Shown in pieces: positions 27,055 to 35,401 of a stretch of 64,000 nt of DNA. A program made the position numbers and the translations under genes. The DNA comes from Woronichinia naegeliana WA131 (lineage in GTDB: Bacteria > Cyanobacteriota > Cyanobacteriia > Cyanobacteriales > Microcystaceae): NCBI GenBank assembly GCA_025370055.1, contig CP073041.1:5178272-5242271 (forward strand), in the 5' to 3' direction. Below the pieces are notes generated by a model. It searched no databases and had not been told where the DNA came from. It saw only the letters and a list, made by a program, of their open reading frames with translations. Within the stretch, counting starts at the first letter, position 1. The number at the start of each line of letters is the position of its first letter.

Positions 27055-27993
27055 TCAGGGTTCTACAGGGAACCCATATTGATCAAGTTTTGCCCAAAAT
27101 TGACTCCATCGTTCCTTGGTCAATACCAAAGCTCGTAGGCTCAAAATAATTCCTGCTCCTTTTTCCTTCCATCGCATCCCTGAACAACATAATCGTTGTT
27201 TGACCAACGTCTTACAAGCTGCTTCCATAACACCTGAACCAATCGGATACTTTTTCTCTATGTATTCAGCATAATCCATTTGATGCTGATGATTCTCGTA
27301 ATAAGTAATCGCCGCTTGTAGTTTCTCGGTAAGATTCTTAGAATGACTTTTTTCTTCTTTGACTTCTTTCATCAGATTTAGCAGTTCTCCTGCTTTTCCT
27401 TTTTCATGCTTGAGTTCTCGACAATTTTCAGTCAACCATTCTTTTTGTTTTGACACGGTATTCGGATGCAACGCTTCTGCCAAGGCACCTAAGTAACCAG
27501 AGGCATGATAGAAATCTAATATCTGTTCTTCCGTTTGCTTTTCTAAAAACTTCCAATTTGATTCTGCCCCGTCTGCTATCCCGACCAATGTTGCCTCTGG
27601 ATAACGTTTTTTCGCTCGCTCAATTTCTCTTTCTAATCTTTCTAGAAAACTCTTTTTTCCATACTCTGGTGCCGCACCTAGATAGATTGTAGGTTGACGT
27701 TCGCCTTCACTATCGTATAGGGAAACGGTTCCCACCATTGCTTCACGGTAGCCATCCTCACACATCAGCATACAGGTTCCATCTAATCCTATTCCCACTG
27801 TTGCAATTTGGCTATCCTCCTTGGGCGGGGCATAACTCCACGCTTCTTCTTTTGCCTGTACCACACTTCCTACTGCTTCACTCAATCTTTGGATATAGGA
27901 TAGCGCTACTTTTCTACCATGATTTTCTAATAAATCATTTTTCACCTCTTTGCCTGCCATCCCTGACATTTTTGAGGATACCTGTTTTGCCAA
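27055..27993 (-). CDS. IS-A copy 1 transposase, catalytic part (ORF2)
   Basis: A 312-residue frame with the ISKra4 DDE domain: TVGIGLDGTCMLMCEDGYRE, LVGIADGAESNWKFLE, and GSGVMEAACKTLVKQRL (Glu). This copy alone reads GVMEAAC where the others read GVTEAAC. The apparent start is TTG; the frame is open further upstream and contains the family motif GKTYCPLE, so the natural product is probably a frameshift fusion with ORF1. Confidence 0.85.
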   Translation of the reverse strand: MAKQVSSKMSGMAGKEVKNDLLENHGRKVALSYIQRLSEAVGSVVQAKEEAWSYAPPKEDSQIATVGIGLDGTCMLMCEDGYREAMVGTVSLYDSEGERQPTIYLGAAPEYGKKSFLERLEREIERAKKRYPEATLVGIADGAESNWKFLEKQTEEQILDFYHASGYLGALAEALHPNTVSKQKEWLTENCRELKHEKGKAGELLNLMKEVKEEKSHSKNLTEKLQAAITYYENHQHQMDYAEYIEKKYPIGSGVMEAACKTLVKQRLCCSGMRWKEKGAGIILSLRALVLTKERWSQFWAKLDQYGFPVEP

Positions 27994-28363
27994 TAATGGC
28001 GTTGATGTTATGATTATCCTTGCTTCTCTTTCTAAGGGGCAATACGTTTTTCCTCAAAGGTGAACGCTGATATACATGACGATTCACTATAACCTCACCA
28101 TAAGGTGTTTGATATTCTTTCGGTTGCTCTCCCTTACTCTTCCAGATTTCTTCACCGATTTTTAAGGGTGAACCATCTGTATCTAAATATTTCAAGGCTT
28201 CTTTGCTGGCGATGCAACCTACTTCGTTTAAGCCTTTTTGAATATTTATTTCTGTATCCAACATTGAACGACTGAGTTCTAATGTTAGTTCTATTTTTAT
28301 CTTTGAACCCTCTACATTAATTAGTTTTGCTGTCATCATTGTTTCCTCTTTGTCACTTTTCAT
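27935..28363 (-). CDS. IS-A copy 1 ORF1 (transposase N-terminal part)
   Basis: A 142-residue frame (MKSDKEETMMTAKLINVEGS, then IKIELTLELSRSMLDTEINI) corresponding to the N-terminal region of ISKra4 transposases. From about residue 118 (SPLRKNVLP) it leaves the family frame, which continues in the +1 frame as GKTYCPLEREARIII. It overlaps ORF2. Confidence 0.8.
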   Translation of the reverse strand: MKSDKEETMMTAKLINVEGSKIKIELTLELSRSMLDTEINIQKGLNEVGCIASKEALKYLDTDGSPLKIGEEIWKSKGEQPKEYQTPYGEVIVNRHVYQRSPLRKNVLPLRKRSKDNHNINAIIGKTGILKNVRDGRQRGEK

Positions 28364-28410
28364 CCCATGTTAACACTTTTCTTTTCCTTCATCAACTAAA
28401 GGTCACACCC

Positions 28411-28448
28411 GTCAGAAGAAGGATAGAAGCCCTTGATAGAAGGGTGTG
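28411..28448. repeat. Distal half of a dispersed repeat
   Basis: With 26966-27020 this forms a roughly 95-bp repeat split by IS-A1. The same sequence, inverted, lies at 32851-32931 (shared segments GACTGAC, ATAGAAGCCCTTGA). No coding sequence. Confidence 0.6.
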
Positions 28449-28463
28449 CAGGGCAAACGCATC
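28449..28463. repeat. Terminus of a MITE cut by IS-A2
   Basis: CAGGGCAAACGCATC is identical to the right terminal inverted repeat of the MITE at 33213-33340 and runs directly into IS-A copy 2. Confidence 0.6.
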
Positions 28464-28749
28464 GGGTGCGACCTTTAGTTGATAAGAGCTGTTGTAATCA
28501 GGGTTCTACAGGGAACCCATATTGATCAAGTTTTGCCCAAAATTGACTCCATCGTTCCTTCGTCAATACCAAAGCTCGTAGGCTCAAAATAATTCCTGCT
28601 CCTTTTTCCTTCCATCGCATCCCTGAACAACATAATCGTTGTTTGACCAACGTCTTACAAGCTGCTTCCGTAACACCTGAACCAATCGGATACTTTTTCT
28701 CTATGTATTCAGCATAATCCATTTGATGCTGATGATTCTCGTAATAAGT
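28464..28749 (-). mobile_element. IS-A copy 2, truncated by IS-B2
   Basis: The terminus GGGTGCGACCTTTAGTTGAT and the first 286 bp are present; the sequence then stops at AATAAGT, where IS-B2 begins. The remainder of this IS-A copy does not resume on the other side of IS-B2. Confidence 0.9.
28498..28749 (-). pseudogene. IS-A copy 2 transposase C-terminal fragment
   Basis: Encodes only the last 80 or so residues (YENHQHQMDYAEYIEKKYPI to the stop), including the GSGVTEAACKT motif. The catalytic Asp residues are missing, so it is inactive. Confidence 0.9.
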
Positions 28750-28873
28750 AGGGCTTGCTGAAAAAAGCTGAAACCTTTACGGAGAAAAATAGTAGGCGAA
28801 TTAAGAACCGCTAGAATGCACGAAAATAGGGTAGAATGCCTCAAAACCATTGCATTAAGAAGAGAGAAAGCAG

Positions 28874-30271
28874 ATGTACCGAAAGCAACAGTACTCAATT
28901 GAAACACCAGAAAACTTGAAAAATCTGTTCGGCGGGCAGTTAGACGAAGAAAATCGTTGGATAGAAATGTCAAAAATGATTCTTTGGGAAGAATATGAGG
29001 AAGAATATGCAAAAAACTTCACAGAAAAAAAAGGAGCCCCAGCCAAATCATTTAGAATGGCATTAGGAGCATTAATTATCAAAGAAATTTCAGGAAAAAG
29101 TGACAGAGAAACAGTAGAACAAATAAAAGAGAACCCTTATTTACAGTACTTTATAGGAATGGAAAGCTATAGTAGCAAAGAAGCATTTAATGCGTCAATG
29201 ATGGTTCATTTTCGTAAAAAAATAGGAATGGAATTAATAAATAAAATTAATAAAGAAATAGAAAAAAAAGCGACGGGTGTAGCGTCAGAAAAAAAAGAAA
29301 ATGAAGGAAAGTTATTGTTAGATGCGACTTGTACACCAGCAGATATAAAATATCCAACGGATATAGGAATATTGAATGATGCCAGAGAAAAAACAGAAAA
29401 AATAATAGATAAGCTGTATGAAGAAATAAAAGAGAAAAGGAAAGAAAAGCCGAGGACTTATAGGGAAGTGGCAAGAAAAGAGTACTTAGCCATAGCAAAA
29501 AAACGTCGTGTGTCAAAAAAAGAAAGAAGAAAAGGAACAAAAAAACAACTAGGATATATAAAAAGAAACTTGTCTCATATAGAAAAAATGATAGAAGAGG
29601 GAGCAAAGTTAGAAAAACTAACGAAAAAAGAGCAAGAAGAGCTTGTAACGATAGGAAAAGTGTATGAGCAACAGTTAGAAATGTATGAAAAAAAGACAAA
29701 TAAAGTAGAAAACAGAATCGTGAGTGTAAGCCAACCTCACGTGCGTCCAATAGTGCGTGGAAAAGCGGGAAAAGCAGTAGAGTTTGGAGCTAAAATATCG
29801 GCAAGTAATGTGAATGGCTTTGTCTTCTTAGACAAATTAAGTTGGGATAATTACAACGAATCGGGAGATTTACAAGCGCGAATAGAAGAATATAAAAGGG
29901 AAACAGGATGTTATCCGGAATCGGTTCATGTGGATAAAATCTATCGAACAAAAGCGAATCGAGCTTATTGTAAAGAAAGGGATATAAGAATGAGTGGTCC
30001 CCGATTGGGAAGACCGCCGAAAGAGGTGAGCAAAGAAAAAAAGAAAGAGGCACGCTCAGATGAAAGAGTGCGTAATGCCATTGAGGGTAAATTCGGACAG
30101 GGAAAGAGGAAATTTAGTCTTGGTCGAGTGATGGCCAAACTACCTGAGACCTCGGAAACGGTAATTGCGATGAACTTTTTGGTAATGAATCTTTCTACTC
30201 TACTTCAGAGGGTGCGACCTTTAGTTGATAAAAGCTGTTGTAATCAGGGTTCTACAGGGAACCCATATTGA
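28874..30271 (+). pseudogene. IS-B copy 2 transposase, C terminus replaced
   Basis: Identical to the other IS-B transposases up to LSTLLQ, then reads out of IS-A3 for 20 residues instead of the normal KTKSKKL end. All DDE residues are retained, so the product could still be active. The original last codons survive at 31608-31624. Confidence 0.85.
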
Positions 30272-31182
30272 TCAAGTTTTGCCCAAAATTGACTCCATCG
30301 TTCCTTGGTCAATACCAAAGCTCGTAGGCTCAAAATAATTCCTGCTCCTTTTTCCTTCCATCGCATCCCTGAACAACATAATCGTTGTTTGACCAACGTC
30401 TTACAAGCTGCTTCCGTAACACCTGAACCAATCGGATACTTTTTCTCTAAGTATTCAGCATAATCCATTTGATGCTGATGATTCTCGTAATAAGTAATCG
30501 CCGCTTGTAGTTTCTCGGTAAGATTCTTAGAATGACTTTTTTCTTCTTTGACTTCTTTCATCAGATTTAGCAGTTCTCCTGCTTTTCCTTTTTCATGCTT
30601 GAGTTCTCGACAATTTTCAGTCAACCATTCTTTTTGTTTTGACACGGTATTCGGATGCAACGCTTCTGCCAAGGCACCTAAGTAACCAGAGGCATGATAG
30701 AAATCTAATATCTGTTCTTCCGTTTGCTTTTCTAAAAACTTCCAATTTGATTCTGCCCCGTCTGCTATCCCGACCAATGTTGCCTCTGGATAACGTTTTT
30801 TCGCTCGCTCAATTTCTCTTTCTAATCTTTCTAGAAAACTCTTTTTTCCATACTCTGGTGCCGCACCTAGATAGATTGTATGTTGACGTTCGCCTTCACT
30901 ATCGTATAGGGAAACGGTTCCCACCATTGCTTCACGGTAGCCATCCTCACACATCAGCATACAGGTTCCATCTAATCCTATTCCCACTGTTGCAATTTGG
31001 CTATCCTCCTTGGGCGGGGCATAACTCCACGCTTCTTCTTTTGCCTGTACCACACTTCCTACTGCTTCACTCAATCTTTGGATATAGGATAGCGCTACTT
31101 TTCTACCATGATTTTCTAATAAATCATTTTTCACCTCTTTGCCTGCCATCCCTGACATTTTTGAGGATACCTGTTTTGCCAA
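30244..31182 (-). CDS. IS-A copy 3 transposase ORF2
   Basis: 312 residues, nearly identical to copy 1 ORF2 (reads GVTEAAC; QHTIYLG in place of QPTIYLG; AEYLEKK in place of AEYIEKK). Carries all three catalytic motifs. Confidence 0.85.
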   Translation of the reverse strand: MAKQVSSKMSGMAGKEVKNDLLENHGRKVALSYIQRLSEAVGSVVQAKEEAWSYAPPKEDSQIATVGIGLDGTCMLMCEDGYREAMVGTVSLYDSEGERQHTIYLGAAPEYGKKSFLERLEREIERAKKRYPEATLVGIADGAESNWKFLEKQTEEQILDFYHASGYLGALAEALHPNTVSKQKEWLTENCRELKHEKGKAGELLNLMKEVKEEKSHSKNLTEKLQAAITYYENHQHQMDYAEYLEKKYPIGSGVTEAACKTLVKQRLCCSGMRWKEKGAGIILSLRALVLTKERWSQFWAKLDQYGFPVEP

Positions 31183-31552
31183 TAATGGCGTTGATGTTAT
31201 GATTATCCTTGCTTCTCTTTCTAAGGGGCAATACGTTTTTCCTCAAAGGTGAACGCTGATATACATGACGATTCACTATAACCTCACCATAAGGTGTTTG
31301 ATATTCTTTCGGTTGCTCTCCCTTACTCTTCCAGATTTCTTCACCGATTTTTAAGGGTGAACCATCTGTATCTAAATATTTCAAGGCTTCTTTGCTGGCG
31401 ATGCAACCTACTTCGTTTAAGCCTTTTTGAATATTTATTTCTGTATCCAACATTGAACGACTGAGTTCTAATGTTAGTTCTATTTTTATCTTTGAACCCT
31501 CTACATTAATTAGTTTTGCTGTCATCATTGTTTCCTCTTTGTCACTTTTCAT
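31124..31552 (-). CDS. IS-A copy 3 ORF1
   Basis: 142 residues, identical to ORF1 of the other full copies, with the same overlap and +1 relation to ORF2. Confidence 0.8.
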   Translation of the reverse strand: MKSDKEETMMTAKLINVEGSKIKIELTLELSRSMLDTEINIQKGLNEVGCIASKEALKYLDTDGSPLKIGEEIWKSKGEQPKEYQTPYGEVIVNRHVYQRSPLRKNVLPLRKRSKDNHNINAIIGKTGILKNVRDGRQRGEK

Positions 31553-31837
31553 CTCATGTTAACACTTTTCTTTTCCTTCATCAACTAAAGGTCACACCCA
31601 CTTCAGAAGACAAAAAGTAAAAAGTTGTAGAGTCGTTTTTCTTGTGAAAAATGGTGTTAATTTTCCTCTCTTTTGTGAGGAGTGATTTGTGTTGACCTTT
31701 TTAGACAGAAAGGAACAATAGATTAAACAAAATCTGTATTTTGATTTGTTTCCATAAGGATAAGTTATCTATGCTTTTTCAGTCCATACTTCCCTAACCC
31801 ACATTTCTTTCGTTTTTTGACTTTTTCAGCAAGCCCT

Positions 31838-32273
31838 ATTTAATATTTGTCACGAAGTATTAAGGACTGGAAAGCGAGGTCGTCCCACCAAAGTATTACC
31901 GAAGGGTCTTGTGGTAAGACTAAAAAATAAGAGTAGTAAACGTCGAGATTCTGAGGGTAAACTAAAGAAAGTAGAAACTCCGAAACCAGAACATCCTGAG
32001 ACAACAGAAAAACCAGAAGAAAAGGACGTCCATGCCAACCACGTTGAGGCATTTAATAGTGCTATCCGACGCTATTTATCTGCCTTTCGTCGTCGTACAA
32101 ATACTTATGCTAAATCTGTTGTGGGATTACAGCGAGTCCTAGATATTTTCTGGATGGTTCATAACTTTGTTCGCAGCCATTTTACTACGAGAAAAGTTCC
32201 TGCTGTAGCTCTCGGTATAATTGAAAAAGGGTTTACTTGGGAGGACTTACTCCAAATTCGCCTGATTTTTTGA
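31838..32273 (+). pseudogene. IS-C copy 1 transposase C-terminal fragment
   Basis: Encodes LFNICHEVLRTGKRGRPTKV to the natural C terminus LLQIRLIF, matching copy 2 and including the HANHVEAFNSAIRRYL segment. The N-terminal half with the first catalytic Asp is absent. Confidence 0.85.
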
Positions 32274-32323
32274 ACCTCTCGTATTGCAACGTTTGTAGCT
32301 TCTAGCTAGACGATACCAGTGCC
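31838..32323 (+). mobile_element. IS-C copy 1, right-hand fragment
   Basis: Begins at the IS-B2 junction inside the second ORF and runs to the IS-C terminus (CGATACCAGTGCC), whose inverted copy GGCACTGGTATCG starts copy 2 at 33344. The left half is missing. It is joined at 32324 to an IS630 transposase fragment, its original target. Confidence 0.85.
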
Positions 32324-32677
32324 ATTTATCATCCAGAAGCCGAAAAGATAACACTTATTCACGACAACCTGAATACTAATGTTTCCTATGCCTTATATGA
32401 GACCTTTGAACCCCAAGAAGCCAAGCGTATCCTTGACAAACTGGATATTCATTACACCCCTAAGCATGGTAGTTGGCTCAACATGGCTGAGATTGAGTTG
32501 AGCGTTTTATCTCGTCAATGTTTAGCCCGTCGTATTCCTGACAAGGAAACTCTCAACAATGAAATTGCTGCTTGGGAAAAACACCGAAATGAACAATTGC
32601 GTACCATTGATTGGCAATTTACCACTGATGATGCTCGCATCAAACTCAAGCGGCTTTATCCATCAGTTCTACCTTGA
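32324..32677 (+). pseudogene. IS630-family transposase C-terminal fragment
   Basis: Encodes IYHPEAEKITLIHDNLNTNV to KLKRLYPSVLP, about 117 residues. It contains the second Asp (IHDNLNTN) and the Glu motif (GSWLNMAEIELSVLSRQC). It resembles IS-H but is a different, diverged member. The N-terminal part was displaced by IS-C1 and the later deletion. Confidence 0.8.
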
Positions 32678-32850
32678 CTGACTACTAGGTTAATGCCATT
32701 ATCATCCAGATACAAGTTTTTAAATGAGTCAGATGTTCCCATTCAGTGGCTTCTCCCAACCATGACTCTAGGGCATTGTAGTGAGGGGAGTTTTTTTTCA
32801 TGGCATTTCTCCATTACGAGTCGTTTCTAATCTCAGAATCTCAACTCTCA

Positions 32851-32931
32851 TCCCCTTCTGTCAAGGGCTTCTATTCCTTCTCTGACTTAGCTTTCAGCCT
32901 GTTCTCTCCTATCTTTTGTCAGTCAATCAGG
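32851..32931 (-). repeat. Dispersed repeat, second copy
   Basis: On the minus strand it starts CCTGATTGACTGACAAAAG and contains AATAGAAGCCCTTGACAGAA, closely matching the repeat at 26966-27020 plus 28411-28445, which IS-A1 interrupts. Confidence 0.6.
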
Positions 32932-32991
32932 GTCTAAGGTTAAACAGAAAACCAAAGACTTATGTGTACACGGTAGATCGTCTGGGTGGGT

Positions 32992-33149
32992 CCTGGTTGA
33001 CTGACAAAACATGGATCACTAACCCCTGAAACCCTTAGCTGACAAGGATTACAGGCGAGACAAAGCCATAAAACGATCTTGATCACCTAAAACCCTTGCT
33101 AGAAGGGGCTTTGAGTGGCATCAAGACAAACTTTTGTCAGTCAATCAGG
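32992..33149. repeat. 158-bp inverted-repeat element (candidate MITE)
   Basis: Begins CCTGGTTGACTGACAAAA and ends with the inverted CTTTTGTCAGTCAATCAGG, one mismatch in 18. No ORF inside. The terminus is shared with the dispersed repeat at 32851-32931. Confidence 0.5.
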
Positions 33150-33185
33150 GGGGGGTCAGTGACTACCAGTATCCTACCATATAAA

Positions 33186-33205
33186 GCCGTCCTAGAACGA
33201 CGGGG
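33186..33205 (+). repeat. Hairpin resembling a tnpB-element right end
   Basis: GCCGTC-CTAGAAC-GACGGG hairpin followed by GTTTCAGAC; the downstream sequence (CCCAAATTTTTG) continues after the MITE and IS-C2 at 37251. The pattern is common at the ends of cyanobacterial IS200/IS605-type elements (from memory). No tnpB is nearby. Confidence 0.35.
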
Positions 33206-33212
33206 TTTCAGA

Positions 33213-33340
33213 CAGGGCGAACGCATCTTATTTTTGAAAGGTAGGCTGGATAAGGGTTTCCGAGATCATGATTGATTTTTTATGAAACGCTGAAAGTCTT
33301 ATCAGATAAGGAGTCTAGAATTTAGATGCGTTTGCCCTGA
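33213..33340. mobile_element. 128-bp MITE with 9-bp target duplication split by IS-C2
   Basis: Termini are imperfect 21-bp inverted repeats (CAGGGCGAACGCATCT left; complement of CAGGGCAAACGCATCT right). The left flank is GGTTTCAGA (33204-33212). The right copy reads GGT (33341-33343), then IS-C2, then TTCAGA (after 37251). So the MITE is older than IS-C2. Confidence 0.75.
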
Positions 33341-34092
33341 GGTGGCACTGGTATCGTCTAACTAGAAGCTACAAACGTTGCAATACGAGAGGTTCAAAAA
33401 ATCAGGCGAATTTGGAGTAAGTCCTCCCAAGTTAACCCTTTTTCAATTATACCGAGAGCTACAGCAGGAACTTCTCTAGTGGTCTGTCAAGCTAAAGATT
33501 GTGAATTTGAGGGAAAATGGAGAGGCTATTCATTACCTCAACAGATATCGTAATAAGTAACCATGCTCAAGACCTATATTGTCCGATTAAGTCAAGAAGA
33601 ACGTCAGACCCTAAAAGATTTGGTATCCATCGGCAAAGGAGCGGCTTACAAAATTAAGCACGCCAATATTCTGTTAAACATTGATGTGAATGGACAAGGA
33701 TGGACGGATGAGGAAGCTGCCGCCGCCTTTAGTTGTCACCGTAACACAGTCGCCAATCTCAGGGAGCGATTGGTCAATGAAGGTGTGGAGTCAGCATTAA
33801 GCCGCAAGCCCCGCAAAACGCCGCCTCGTCAACCGATTATTGATGGAGAGGTAGAAGCAAAACTAATCGCCTTACGTTGTGGAGAACCGCCTGCTGGTCA
33901 AGCCCGTTGGACATTGAGGTTACTAGCCGACAAGGCGGTCGAGTTAGAAATTGTGCCAGCAATTAGTCACGAAACCGTGCGTCAAGTGTTAAAAAAAACG
34001 AACTAAAACCTCATCTGCGACAGATGTACGTGATTCCACCAGAAAAGAGTGCCGAATTGGGTGCGACCTTTAGTTGATAAAAGCTGTTGTAA

Positions 34093-35031
34093 TCAGGGTT
34101 CTACAGGGAACCCATATTGATCAAGTTTTGCCCAAAATTGACTCCATCGTTCCTTGGTCAATACCAAAGCTCGTAGGCTCAAAATAATTCCTGCTCCTTT
34201 TTCCTTCCATCGCATTCCTGAACAACATAATCGTTGTTTGACCAACGTCTTACAAGCTGCTTCCGTAACACCTGAACCAATCGGATACTTTTTCTCTATG
34301 TATTCAGCATAATCCATTTGATGCTGATGATTCTCGTAATAAGTAATCGCCGCTTGTAGTTTCTCGGTAAGATTCTTAGAATGACTTTTTTCTTCTTTGA
34401 CTTCTTTCATCAGATTTAGCAGTTCTCCTGCTTTTCCTTTTTCATGCTTGAGTTCTCGACAATTTTCAGTCAACCATTCTTTTTGTTTTGACACTGTATT
34501 CGGATGCAACGCTTCTGCCAAGGCACCTAAGTAACCAGAGGCATGATAGAAATCTAATATCTGTTCTTCCGTCTGCTTTTCTAAAAACTTCCAATTTGAT
34601 TCTGCACCATCTGCTATACCGACAAATTTTGCCTCTGGATAACGGTTTTTCGCTCGCTCAATTTCTCTTTCCAATCTTTCTAGAAAACTCTTTTTTCCGT
34701 ACTCTGGTGCCGCACCTAGATAGATTGTCTGTTGACGTTCTCCCTCACTATCGTATAGGGAAACGGTTCCCACCATTGCTTCACGGTAGCCATCCTCACA
34801 CATCAGCATACAGGTTCCATCTAATCCTATTCCCACTGTTGCAATTTGGCTATCCTCCTTGGGCGGGGCATAACTCCACGCTTCTTCTTTTGCCTGTACC
34901 ACACTTCCTACTGCTTCACTCAATCTTTGGATATAGGATAGCGCTACTTTTCTACCATGATTTTCTAATAAATCATTTTTCACCTCTTTGCCTGCCATCC
35001 CTGACATTTTTGAGGATACCTGTTTTGCCAA
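34093..35031 (-). CDS. IS-A copy 4 transposase ORF2
   Basis: 312 residues; the most diverged full copy (QQTIYLG, AKNRYPEAKFVGIADG). All catalytic motifs are present. The greater divergence means it came from a different source copy than copies 1, 3, 5 and 6. Confidence 0.85.
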   Translation of the reverse strand: MAKQVSSKMSGMAGKEVKNDLLENHGRKVALSYIQRLSEAVGSVVQAKEEAWSYAPPKEDSQIATVGIGLDGTCMLMCEDGYREAMVGTVSLYDSEGERQQTIYLGAAPEYGKKSFLERLEREIERAKNRYPEAKFVGIADGAESNWKFLEKQTEEQILDFYHASGYLGALAEALHPNTVSKQKEWLTENCRELKHEKGKAGELLNLMKEVKEEKSHSKNLTEKLQAAITYYENHQHQMDYAEYIEKKYPIGSGVTEAACKTLVKQRLCCSGMRWKEKGAGIILSLRALVLTKERWSQFWAKLDQYGFPVEP

Positions 35032-35401
35032 TAATGGCGTTGATGTTATGATTATCCTTGCTTCTCTTTCTAAGGGGCAATACGTTTTTCCTCAAAGGTG
35101 AACGCTGATATACATGACGATTCACTATAACCTCACCATAAGGTGTTTGATATTCTTTCGGTTGCTCTCCCTTACTCTTCCAGATTTCTTCACCGATTTT
35201 TAAGGGTGAACCATCTGTATCTAAATATTTCAAGGCTTCTTTGCTGGCGATGCAACCTACTTCGTTTAAGCCTTTTTGAATATTTATTTCTGTATCCAAC
35301 ATTGAACGACTGAGTTCTAATGTTAGTTCTATTTTTATCTTTGAACCCTCTACATTAATTAGTTTTGCTGTCATCATTGTTTCCTCTTTGTCACTTTTCA
35401 T
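34973..35401 (-). CDS. IS-A copy 4 ORF1
   Basis: 142 residues, identical in protein sequence to ORF1 of the other copies although ORF2 has drifted. Confidence 0.8.
   Translation of the reverse strand: MKSDKEETMMTAKLINVEGSKIKIELTLELSRSMLDTEINIQKGLNEVGCIASKEALKYLDTDGSPLKIGEEIWKSKGEQPKEYQTPYGEVIVNRHVYQRSPLRKNVLPLRKRSKDNHNINAIIGKTGILKNVRDGRQRGEK

Larger units (their letters stand above)
27021..28410 (-). mobile_element. IS-A copy 1 (ISKra4 family, 1390 bp)
   Basis: Termini GGGTGCGACCTTTAGTTGAT and ATCAACTAAAGGTCACACCC, flanked by a perfect 8-bp target duplication GTCAGAAG (27013-27020, 28411-28418). It is complete and was inserted into a roughly 100-bp dispersed repeat. Confidence 0.95.
30210..31599 (-). 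mobile_element. IS-A copy 3 (1390 bp) inside IS-B2
   Basis: Complete, with the target duplication ACTTCAGA (30202-30209, 31600-31607) in the last codons of the IS-B2 transposase. Confidence 0.95.
28750..31837 (+). mobile_element. IS-B copy 2, interrupted by IS-A3
   Basis: IS-B with normal termini, net length 1690 bp after removing IS-A3 and one 8-bp repeat. The left flank is IS-A copy 2 (AAGT) and the right flank is IS-C copy 1 (ATTT); no target duplication, so this is a recombinant copy. Confidence 0.9.
32678..33343. other. Non-coding stretch made of small repeats
   Basis: No gene is seen. From left to right it holds the inverted copy of the dispersed repeat (32851-32931), a 158-bp candidate MITE (32992-33149), a tnpB-type hairpin (33186-33205) and a 128-bp MITE (33213-33340). 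These are described separately. Confidence 0.6.

Noticed and set aside
27450-28013. Frames antisense to IS-A ORF2, repeated in each copy
   Set aside because: They mirror the transposase coding strand and vary only with it; no evidence for a real protein.
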